Assembly: GCA_022495005.1 (NCBI GenBank)
Contig: JAGYXB010001414.1
Location: forward strand, 1,116,001-1,180,000
Direction: 5' to 3'
DNA: 64,000 bases
From: Rhyacophila brunnea
Lineage: Eukaryota > Arthropoda > Insecta > Trichoptera > Rhyacophilidae
This document shows, piece after piece, positions 1 to 12,300 of this stretch; position 1 is the first letter of the stretch; every line of letters starts with the position of its first letter. The notes under the pieces are model-generated. The model saw only the letters and a list, made by a program, of their open reading frames with translations, did no database searches and was not told where the DNA came from. A program made the position numbers and the translations under genes.

Positions 1-115
1 CTTCTGGAATCACTCACTATCAAGCATTGTAATAAAAAATGTTCACATTACTCCCTATATTATTGTAATTCAATCTTTTTGCTTTGTATGGTTAATGTTG
101 GGTGTTTTCTTTCAG

Positions 116-380
116 CTTGATAGATGACAAAAATTGCAGTTTCAACGAAGATAAAGACCTGTTAACGAAATCTTCCAAGAACGTCCAGAAACAGCCGTCG
201 TTTCTGAAGAGAGACCTGGACGCCCGGAAGCATTCGGCCGCCTTCACCCTCAAGTTCCGACTGCCGCAGTCGGAAAAGCTTGACGGCATCCAAGAGTGCA
301 CTCTCTGGACTCCGTACGATAAGCGTCACAATTGGGGGAAGATGTTTTTGTCGCAGAATTATCTGTGCTTCGACAGTAGG
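116..380 (+). CDS. TBC1D9: TBC1D9 exon: start of GRAM domain
   Basis: The acceptor TTTCTTTCAG ends at 115 and the donor AGG|GTAAAT follows 380. The product contains [20 protein letters not shown] and NYLCFDSR, the start of the GRAM (PH-like, lipid-binding) domain of TBC1D8/9 proteins. It begins with the last base of a codon split with an exon outside the window. Confidence 0.9.
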
Positions 381-3300
381 GTAAATATTAATGTCAGCAG
401 TCTATTCTAGTTTCCACATATAAAGTAAGCCGGGTAGAGATGCCTAAGTTCCCATAATTTGTTCGCCAGTCACTACAAGTTGGTATTTTAACCATTTTTA
501 GGACCTATCGTTAGTGACGACAAAAGACACGCTAGAAGATAGACCTATCAAATTTGATATTTTGAAAGGGGTCCCGACAAAACCGCCTGGATATTACTGC
601 CCAGGCATTGCCGCCAAAACAATTTAGAAATGAGACAATTTTTATTTTTACATAATATTATATTTTAGATACACAAATAAAAAAAACATACGAATAAAGA
701 TATAAAAAAAATACAAATTGCTTCAAATTAAATTTCAATATTGTGTGCTAACCTTTTTAAATATTCTAACTAAGTGTTAAAAGCTGATTATTTTTAATTA
801 TTTCTCTACTACAAGCTGCAACGGATTAAATCTCAATTTACACTGATTCATCGATACGCAATTCTATCGATACACAATTCGAAAAACCAAGAAGGCACTT
901 GTTTTATATATTTTTGTATTTTTTTCGGGCGGTTTTGTTCAGGCGAATTTGTCCAAGGGGTATTGACGAGCACTGGTACGGGCGCATTTGGTTTGGCGGC
1001 AATGTCTGGGCTGCAGTGTCTGAGCGGTTTTGTCGGGGTGCCATTTTGAAAATATGATGAAAAAATGGGGAATTTTTTCATTGTTTCATGTTAAAAGTTC
1101 ACTGACAAATCATTGTTAAAAAGAGATTTATTTTTGTTCTGACAAATATTCAGAAAACGTTATTTTGATCAAATATGCCGTACAGTAATATGCCAAAATA
1201 AAGCATAAAAGTTACATAAAGATTCCACCAGTCCAGTCATCCAAATTAGGCATCTTTCCCTGACTTACGAGGGTGGGTCAATAATTCCTTAGAAAAAAGC
1301 ATTAAAACAGTTTTTATTTTTGTATTTTATAACATAATCTCCTTGGAGCTCAATACACTTGGTTAGACGTTTCTCAATTTTTTTTAAACCGTCAGAAAAA
1401 TAAGTTTTCGGAAGGTCCTCAAAATAAGCATTTGTCCGATCGATGACTTCTTCATTTGAAAAAAAACGTTGTCCACTTAGCCATTTTTTTAAGTTTGGGA
1501 AAAGGAAAAAGTCACTGGGGGCTAAATCTGGCGAATACGGTGGGTGGTCGACCAATTCGAACTTCAATTCTTCAATTTTAGCCATTGATCGTAAACATGT
1601 GTGAACACGGCATTGTCCTGATGAAAGAGGATTTTTTTCCTGTTTAAATGAGGCCGTTTTTCTTCAATTTCGTTTTTTAGCTGGTCCAATAAAGATGCAT
1701 AATAATCCCCTGTTATTGTTTTTCCTTTTTCCAAATAGTCAACGAAAATAATTCCACGTGCATCCCAAAATACAGCAGCCATAACCTTACCAGCTGATTT
1801 TACGGTTTTCGCCTTCTTTGGACATGGTTCGCCTTTCGCAATCCACTGCTTTGACTGTTCTTTCGTCTCGAGTATAGTGGTGTATCCATGTTTCATCTAC
1901 AGTCACAAAGCGACGAAAAAATTCATCCGGATTGCGTTGCATGAGCGACAACAGGGCTTTAGAGGCCACCACCCTATTGCGTTTATTGTCGACTGTGAGC
2001 AAACGCGGCACCCATCTTGCAGAAATTTTTTCATGCCCAATTTGTCATGTAAAATAGAAATGACGCTACCTTTTGAGATCCCTGTAACCTCAATTATCTC
2101 ACTCAACTTTAATCTTCGGTCACTTAACACCATATCGCGGATTTTATTGATCATTTCTGGTGTAGTCACCTCTACAGGACGTCCTGAGCGTGGTTCATCC
2201 TTTATTGATGTACGACCACGTTTAAATTCATTTAACCAGTTATAAATAGTTGCAAGTGAAGGAGCAGATATGCCGTGAACTAAATCCAACTCATTTTTAT
2301 TTCCTTTGCTGTTAACCCTTTTATATTAAAATGTTTAATAACAGCTCTAAACTCAATTTTCTCCATTTTTGTAAACAAGCATTTTTTTTTTAAATGTACG
2401 AGAAACACACAACAACCCGACCAATCTGATTGAAACTTCGCAGCATACTGAATCGGTAGTGCCGCTGCATGAAAACAAACCGCTTACAGTACTAGTCGCG
2501 CCTCCTGTCGGCTTTTCTAAGGACTTATTGACCCACCCTCGTACCTTATAATACCTTATTGAGGGGCACGATGGAATAGTAGCAGAATACCCATCTCTGA
2601 AGCCATGGATGTGGGTTCGAATCCCGCATCTGACAAAAATCATATGCTGTTTTTTTAATTTGAGAAAAGAATCAACATGGTTGGATGAATAACCACTTTA
2701 ATATAACCTCCACCTTGTGTGCATCCTATGTGCCTTACTTATCAGTTAAAATGGTATTCTTTTTTAATGGAGTACAGAAGTATCTACATTTTACAGTGGG
2801 AGAAATAGTCAGCTCACTCATACGTTTGACTTGTTTAAACAACACTTTTGAAAAGTATTTGGGCCATATGCATAGTACATATTTATATTTAAATAAGTCA
2901 ACATAATCATTACTCAGCGGACTTTTCTATAAATAGTGACTAATGACACGCAGGCTGCGACGCTGGTGGTAAAAGATTGAGACAAAACTGACGATGTCAA
3001 ATATGTAAAATTATGTTTATACAATAGTCAATATAGTTTCGGACAAAAATATATTTGTTATTGACCAACCAAAAAAGAATGAATAATCTGTGATCATTTG
3101 CAATAATTATTGATGATTGGTGGATTTTGAAAAATTGACATACTGATTAATCGATGGAGTGAACACGGAGAGCGTGATGCCATTTCAATAATGAATATAA
3201 CGCTACCTGAAAGCAACAGTGAGTTAAAGTGAAAAAAGTTGATTTCGAGATAAATATGCCAATCGATTACTGAAAGCTATACCTACATAATGAAACAATG

Positions 3301-6300
3301 AGACTTCAAAGCAACAGTGGGATAACTGAAATAACCCACTCTTAATGTTAATAATGTTATACAAAAAATATTAACATTATCATTTTAATAAACCGCAGAA
3401 AAAATCAAAATAAACATATTATAGCCAATGATTTGATTTGTATAAAACAAACATTAAAGTTCAATTATCTCGAAACTAGTATTTTTGAGTTATCCCATTA
3501 TTCAGGTAGGTAGCGATAGATTTCCAATTGGCTACTCCTAATATACCTATTTAGAGCGCCATAGAAGAATCTTTATACACTAAGAGTGCTGTAAAATTAA
3601 AAAGTTTGATAACCACTGATATAAGGTCGAATAAAAGACAAACTTAATTATTGTGCCATAAGAGATAATTTAATAGCAGCATGTTGGCCTCAAATATTAG
3701 GTGCCGTATCTTGTCCGCGTGACCCTACCGCTGAACCAAATCGTCAATGTGGAGAAAGCTGCGACAGGCGGGGGAGGAGCCGGAGCCGGCAGCAGTGCTT
3801 CTTCCACCGTCTACTCAGTGTTCATCTCCATGAAGCACAATAGCTTCCTCTTCTCCAATCTGGACGATATTGACTTCATCGTCGCCAAGCTGCTGGAACT
3901 ACTCACCAAACTGCCAAGGTGAGACAACTTACTCACAAAGGTTTTCAGTATGGTTGCGTTGATAACGTAGGAAAGTTATTCTCTATGTTGGCAGCTCTAC
4001 TTTGTTTACTTACTGTTACCAACACAATAGTATTGTATGTATTAGGCTTTTGGGTTATCACTGTGTATTTTGCCTTTTTTTCCTCAACGTTTTGGACTCA
4101 TTGCAGTGGCCATTCTCACTAGAAACTGTATAAAAGATCCTAACTCCACGTAAAGAAAAAGGTCCATTTTCTTTGTGTGAAATGTATACTACATAATTTT
4201 CATTAAAACAAAAAATAACAAAATGAATGTTTGCCTAAAGCAGGGATTCTCAACCCCGTGCCCGCGGTTGCCACGGCGCCCGCTTACCGATTTGTGTGCG
4301 CCCACCACTATTCGACCGCGTCAGAATTTTTTAATTTCAATTTTATTTTGACGAATAATTTACAAATTTTTTTTTGTGTATTATTTATTACCAATGTCCA
4401 ACTATAAATTTGTTTTAAAGTAGGCTGTGCCCGCCGCCCTACCGATATTTTAAAATGTATCTAGGGCACAAAAAAGTTGGGCCCTAAAGCATAGTGCTTT
4501 TTTCACTATATGTCATACAAATTTTGTTTGTGAAGAACTTAGTTATGAAAAAAGTTTCAAGAAAAGCTTCAATGTGTGTGATTTAATGGCACGTGAGATT
4601 ACCCAAACTGGACCATGTGTTTTATTTTTATTCAGAGAAAAGCCGACAAAAGTCTTCAATTCGGAGGCATCAGAAGAAACGGAATGGAAACCGCAGCCTC
4701 CGCTCTCCACCATATTCAAAACCAATCACGGCGCCAGAATAAAAGAACTTCAGGCGGAAAAGGTAAAGAATTTGTTATCAATTGACCGATTTCATTTAAA
4801 AGTATTATCGAAACACATTTTGTAATCTACCATTGATTATCATTTAAGATAAGTGTTTTTTATTGTTATTTTCTATAAGAATTTTTTGAAATTTTGCCCA
4901 GGAAAGGTTAAGATAAGATCACTGAAAAAAATACAATTAGATAAAAATGTTCTGACATAAAATTATTATTATAAATGTACCTCATTGTAAATTTAAAAGA
5001 ATTAAAAAACAGAAGTTAGTTTTTAAGGTCGAGCTGCATGGATTGTCACGAATCGTTAAATGCTATTTTACCATTGCTGCTTGCTTTCTACTTATTGGGT
5101 ATTTAACGGAAGGTGAAACAAATGTAAATGAACATGACGGGGTGCAAGCATGTGCACTTAGGATTAGTGACAGATGTCCAAGTGAAATGTCAAATGAAAA
5201 ACCCCCTAATGTAAGTTGAGTCAGACTAGTTTAGGTATAAAATAAGATGCCCCCATGGTGGCCTAGTTGGAAGAGTGGCCATTTTGAAGCCGTGGATCAC
5301 AGGTTAGAGCCCGCTGCTGGGGTAATACATGTTATATTTTTCATGGTGTGTGTTTTATCCATTGCACGGACACAATGGCTACAACTTCACTCTGAACATA
5401 GTTAAAAAGAAAACATGTGCTTATAATAATACTATTTATTTTAACATAGTAATTTAAGTAATTATAACATTGGCATTATCATAAATTCTATTCAGGATTC
5501 GAAATGTTGTTCTGTTGATAATTGTTTTCAGTTTGTAATCTTTAAGCTCCATGCCCACTGGGACTTGACTGTTGCCATGTCTGGTAGAGCGATCCACACT
5601 GTCGAGTTCTCTGTGCCCCACTAAAAATACATTTTGTTTTTATTTATTTCATAATATAATGTACCTAAGCCTTGTCTTAAAGGAGTACAGAAATAACTCA
5701 GTTAACGAGGTAGATGAATTTGGCAAAATTACTTTGACTTCAGACTTATAATTATTCTTTGGAAAGTAATACATATTGTGTCATAAGAAGTTATGATTAT
5801 CCAATTATCGATTGTCACACCAATTGAATGAGTTTCGTGAAAGGGCCCGATGCCATCGGATCACTTTTTAATTCAACTTTTCAAAAGCAAATCACCTATC
5901 GTTACTGTTTTTCAAGAAAAAAATTCAATTACATCAGTTTTTTTTTAACTTCATTATAAAGAGACGTTATGCTGAAATTAACTGAATGCTCCTAGTGTTT
6001 CCATTCTTATTTTTACGACAACCCCATCGATTTTGTAATTTAGAAAGACGTTGAAGAAACTAAATGGCACCTTCTGTGGTTACATTATCTAAATTTCTGA
6101 ACAAGTTTCAATTTGTTATAAGTGCCATTTTAATATACAACAAGAAAAAACTTTGTAGACTCTTCATGTCTTGTATGCAAATTAGTTGACGAGCGCCAAT
6201 GCAGAAGTACTTTTTTGCTTCATTTCATATGATTAGACACCTCTGTGAAAGAAGGTTTTTCTCACCATCATTGGTAATTTAATTATTAATCTTTGTAACA

Positions 6301-9300
6301 ATACATTATAATATTAATATAGACAAGTTTATTTAAAGAGTATTAAATTACCTTCAATGCTCCTGAATCTTCAGCCCCGAGCATTGTAATTTTGGACGTG
6401 TCTTGCTTCAATTTCCCATTAAGACTTGCGACAACGAGATGGTTACATTTCGGCCATTTTAAGAAATTTGCATAGATGCTCTGATGCGTTGCATCATATT
6501 TTTTAACATTCTCATTTTTTGAGACAGTGTACCAGACATCTCCGTTCAACGTATCGTTTTGGAATAACCACGGCTTAGTCTTAAAAATGGCCTCTCCGTT
6601 GATGTCCAACCATTTTCCCATCGACTGCAAACGGTCTTGGAATATAGGGGCAATCATTCCTTCCTTCGTCGGTCCCACATTCATTAAAAGATTTCCTTGA
6701 AACAATATTAAAATTATAGAACCCAAATGTGACTTTAAAATGTAATATTGAGTATATCACTAGAAAATAATGAAACCATATATACCTCCACAGCTGACTG
6801 TCGTGATCAATTCTTTCAGAAGTTCTTCAATGCTATAGTAATCTGCGATGTCAGCATTTCTGCGGAATCCCCAAGACTTTCTGTCTACTGTCATGCAGTT
6901 TTCCCACTTGTGGTTCTGGAGTGTTTCTGTCATCATCAATATTAATGTCATTATTATTGACAGTAAATTTTTAAAATTTTATATATTTAGTGATGGCCCA
7001 AAATCTATTTCCAAAATCCAATATGTCTATATAATCTAATAAAAAATACGTAACATATTCTGTGTGATTAACACTATGTAATCCATAAAGAATGTTTAAA
7101 AACTTAATGGTTTACAGAAACCGATTTATTTATTTTTGACCATGTCTGTGAAGATCGTTGGTCCTCCTCAGAGTGGTGGTTTGTATTGTCAGATGTTAAT
7201 TTTTATGCGAAATCGATGTTTGCCACTTGCTCAACCTATCAGGTCCATACTCTGACTCCAAACACACATTGGAAAACAATATGTCCATTTGCCAGACCCA
7301 GGATTTGAACCTGGGACCTACGACATTATAAGCCGAGTTAGCTGCTCGGCCCTGATCGATCTGATTAATTAAAATGATATAATAAATAACTGCCGTTTAT
7401 GTTTAATTTTCTTTTGCTTATATTTATCATTATTTATAAAAATGGTAAAGTTCTAATTTGAAAATATATTATGTACATTGTAGTTACAGTTTTCCCAGTA
7501 AATTTTTGGAAAATTAATTAGGCAGGAACATTATTGATGGCTTTCTATGGCCGCAGTAATAGACCTTTAAGCTTTTGTTGCTGTCTTCAAAAGTTTTGAT
7601 TGAAGATATTTTTTTAAGTACTTAAAACAAAAAGACGAAGATTTCTAAAAACATAATGTGGCAGTCATAATATGCTCTACTTAGTAAACAAATCGTTCCC
7701 TTATTGCAGAACTAGCCCAACTGATTTTTTGTGATTTTTTTTTTATTTGATAGAAAAATTCCTTTTTTGATTCTCTATTTGGAGTCCGAACAGGCGTATC
7801 TGAATTATCAATATAAAAAAAGTTATCAGCTTAGATCATTCCAAGCCTAAATTCAATCTTAAAAATAATTTGGAACTAAATTAGCCCAACTGACGTTAAG
7901 CTAGTTCTGCACGCAAAAGTACACCTACACGTTGGCAATATTGCCTCTTTCTATTGCAGTTAGGATTTATTTGTACTAGTTTGCTGTCAATGTCAACTGC
8001 CAACGTAATTACGCTGATGCTGTAATTACCGACAAGTATTGCAATTATTCTATGGACCATCTAGTGGCTCCTTCCACATCTAATTCGGTTGATGATGATG
8101 AGATAGTTAACACATTTTCTACCGAGATCAGTGGCATGACTGGAGTTCAATCAACACCAAATCGATTGATCCCGCTGACTCCAAATAACGAAGGAGAAAT
8201 CAGTGCCACAGTGGCCCACTTTACATTAGAACAACGAGGTAATTATGAGTTTTATTGTTCACTTTTACAACAAAAATAAACACTTTCTTGACTGAAATAA
8301 GAACTGCAATTTGATTCTATCCCGCACATTAGCTCAATGATGTATATATTTTCAGACTCTGTAATCATCGACAAGGTTTGCAATAATTTTATGGATGATC
8401 AAGAGGTTCTTTCGACATCTGATTCCTTTGATAATGATGGGAAAGTGGACCCATTTTCTACCGACAGTATATCAGACTATGAACCACCACAGCATTCACT
8501 ATCATCACACAGTGATGAAAACTCATCAAATGGTATTGGTAATATTGTAAATCGACTTTCAGCACCTGTCCTAGAGGTGTATAACTCAAGTCAACCAGGG
8601 AAAAAAAGACTAGGAAAAGACATCGTAATGAAGCTCTGTGGCGCAGAAATATAATAAAAAAGTAGCGAAATTCTGGAAACGAATTTATAAACTGGAAAAA
8701 CAATGTAATATGTGAGCGTCAAATGAAGGAACCCTCTCCTCAAACATGCAAATTTGGTTGTTCTATAAAAATTACCCAAGAACAGAGGGTTGCAATATTT
8801 CATCAGTTTTGGAATTTAGGTGATATAAATAATCAACGTGAACCGCTTCGTTGAATTTAATAAAAAAAAGAACTACAATTGATATAAGTGAAGGTCGAGA
8901 AAGAAGTCATCGTAAAATGACTGACAACTCAAATTTTCTTTCAGAAGATCTTAACAAGATTAAAATATGCCAATTGTTTTTAAACTCATTGAGCATACGT
9001 TATCAAATGGTTAAGACTGCTGCAAAGAATTCATACCACCTTAATTCAAGCACGGTTGCTGATGAAAGCAGAGGGTCGCAGAGGATATTTGCGGTAAGTG
9101 ACCACATGAAGCAAAACGTGAGGGATCACATTAACAGCTTTTCTACAGTAAGCAGCCATTATTGCCGAAAAAAGACCACGAAGCAGTACTTGGATGCAGC
9201 ATTAAATATAACAAAGATGTTTTACCTATATAAAAAGGACTACGAAGGAAAAAGCTTGACAGTAGCCATTGCTTCAATATACCTACATATAGAGGCATAT

Positions 9301-12300
9301 TTTGTAATGAATTTAATTATTCTTTACTCCGAAGAAGGACCAGTGTGACTTTTTATTGAAATATGAGCAGAACAGTAATGAAGAAAAAGATATTATGAAA
9401 GCAGAATATTATGATACTCATTTAAAAAATAAAGAAATTACCAGAAAGTTAAAATAAATGTCAAGGAGCAGGCAAACTTAAATAAAACGTTCCTATTGCG
9501 CAACAAGTCTTACAAATCCCAGAGCAGAAGCCGCACAACTATACTATAAACATAAACGAAAGTATGCCACATACAATCTCAGTATTCATGATCTAGGATC
9601 ACAACAAGATCATTGTTTTTTGTGGCATGGATCAATTGGAATGAGAGGAGTGTGTGAAATTTGGAAGCTGTGTCTTTGATTTCATCAAACAACAGGTATC
9701 GGAAGGGATAAAAGAATTCATATTTTTTTCAGATAATCGTGCTGGAAAAAATTGTATCCATTTCATGTACTGTATATACCTGTTCTGTGCAGCCAATTTC
9801 TCTTGTAAAATAACACATATTTTTTCAGAAAAAGGTCACACGCAGAATGAAGTTGATTCGATTCATAGTGTTATTGAAAGGGCTGCCAAGAAAATACCAG
9901 TATATACACCGAGCTAGTGGTATTCAATAGCACGATCAGCATGTAGGAAGAGACCCTACGCCTACATTGCTTGAAATCAACAACCAAAAATTGGGATTAG
10001 GATGAACGTGGAATCAAATTTTCTTGGCAAAAGATAAAACAAATCTCAGTAATGCCAGAAAATCCACACACACTCCAAATCGAGTACAACTTTGAAGATT
10101 CGCCTGCACCAGTTAATACAGCTGAGCGTAGCCGTGGACCACTAATTCAAAAGATAACTGACTTCAAATTGATGCCAGTAAGAAGTTCGGTCATACCAAT
10201 AGCTAAGCTAAAACATTGTGACATAATGTATGTTTGCCCGGAGAAAATAATCCCTGTTGACTACCATTCTTTCTATACAGGACTGATCACCTCACCACAA
10301 GAAGTGAATAGGGATGAAACAGACAGTGATTAAATTAAAAATAGTGCTTATGAGTAATAGGTTTTATTGCCTTTTCATTTATATAACTTCTTGAACTTTA
10401 ACTTTCATTAATAACTACAGTATATTATAAGTACCCATGTTCATTGAAGTGTTTGGTAGATTTTGTGAATAAAAAAACTATGTCGTGAGATTTAATTTTT
10501 ATTTTGTAGTGCTATACAAATTTAGCCTAACTTCCTAATGCGCTTAAGGTACCATTTTTTATTGCCTTATGTTCGCGTTCAAATACCTTAACTCAATTAA
10601 GATAGTTCTGATCTGAATTATTGTAGTACAACTATATCCTAATAGTTATGCAGAACAAGCTTAACTCAAATAAGATAGTGCTGATTTCAAATACCGTAGT
10701 GCAAAAGTAGCCTATCTGCATAAAATATGTGACGGAATATACTTTTGGTATTTTTTTTTCACATAAACAAAGCATTTAACCAATGCATTATCATATATTT
10801 AAATCAATTTTTTTATAATTACAGTTTTCAAATTATTGACGAAATAAAGTTTAAAAGTGCTCTCCTGTAAAATGTCCAAAAATCAGTTAGGCTAGTTCTG
10901 CAATAAGGGGACGAAATATACCTAGTCAAAGAAGATGTACTTAATACTCACGTGGGTTGTATCTGTCAGTACACGTGTATACACCTCCGTGATGGCATGG
11001 AATATCTCTTCCCCATCTATCGTTTGTGACTATGGTGTCCTTTACTGGGCTTTCATTGAAGAGCCACGCCAAGAAGTCTTCGGCTCGCCAGTACTCATCC
11101 TCGGCTTCCCAGTCTCCGTCCGTCCAAATGACGTCAGGCTTGTACAAGTGGACCAACTCCTTCAGTTCCGGAAGCATTTTCTCATCTACATACACTTGCT
11201 TTGTGAAATTTGATGCTTTGTCAGCTAAGTATATCGGGTTGTACCATTCGTAGAGTGAATAGTACACCCCAAAATGTAGACCTTCCTTCCTGACGGCAGT
11301 GGATAGCTCGCCAACTAGGTCTCTATGCGGCCCGACGTCCATGGCGTTCCAACTGAATGCTTTCGACGACGGCCACAGTGTGAATCCTTCGTGATGCTTA
11401 CTTGTCAGAACAACATATCTGGAATAATTTCAATGTAATGAAGTGAAAACTTTTTTACATCGGTACATGAAAATGCCAGAGGAAATCCCCTTGATACGGA
11501 ATGAAAAAGCATCATGGTTATCTCGAATACTGTAAAAAAAAATCTGCTATGGTTGGGATCAAACCTGAGACCTATTGCTTAACAATCGTGCACAATGCCA
11601 ATTACACTGTTTTGGCTATTGTATGATTAATAATTGTTATCAATAATATCATTTTCTGTTAGATATAATTTTCAAAGCGGCAATCACTGAAGTATTTTAT
11701 TTCCTACATTAAAACACTGTCAAGAAAATCTTCGACTAGGTACTTTAAATAAGTTTCAATTCCCGTGCGAGCCAAGACACGTACTCATTTTTTATTTAAT
11801 CTCTTAATCTTTAGTTGCACATACTTGGCACCGGAGTCGTGCAAAATGTTTGCCCATTTTGTAGCATTGAAGAATTCCGCTTTGAAGTCTGGCGCGAAGC
11901 TTTGGTAGGAAAAACCCGGCGGATACGAACTCTTCATGAACTCTTCGATTGGTTTATTTCCACCTGAAAATATTAATAAGATTTTTGATGTCTAAAACAT
12001 AATAATATCATTTTAAAAATAAAATACAATAACAGATTAGGATATTTTTACTTATATTACAGCAACATTAAATTTCATATGATTTGTAGTCATTTTGGCA
12101 ACACTTTAGTCAACCTTAATATATTATATAACTGAGTGCTCTCATTTTTTTTGCAGTAGATAGTTGTATCTCTTCCATCACTTTTCAAAACCTAATAAGA
12201 ATAGCCAAATTATAAATGATTTCAATGTGAGGGGAATGAATAAGATCGTCAGGCTCTTATTTCTCTCATTTACCTTTCCAATCCGCCCAAAACCATTCGC

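Noticed and set aside
2590..2635. Possible functional tRNA gene
   Set aside because: There is a good B box but no convincing acceptor stem or anticodon loop; a SINE head is more likely.
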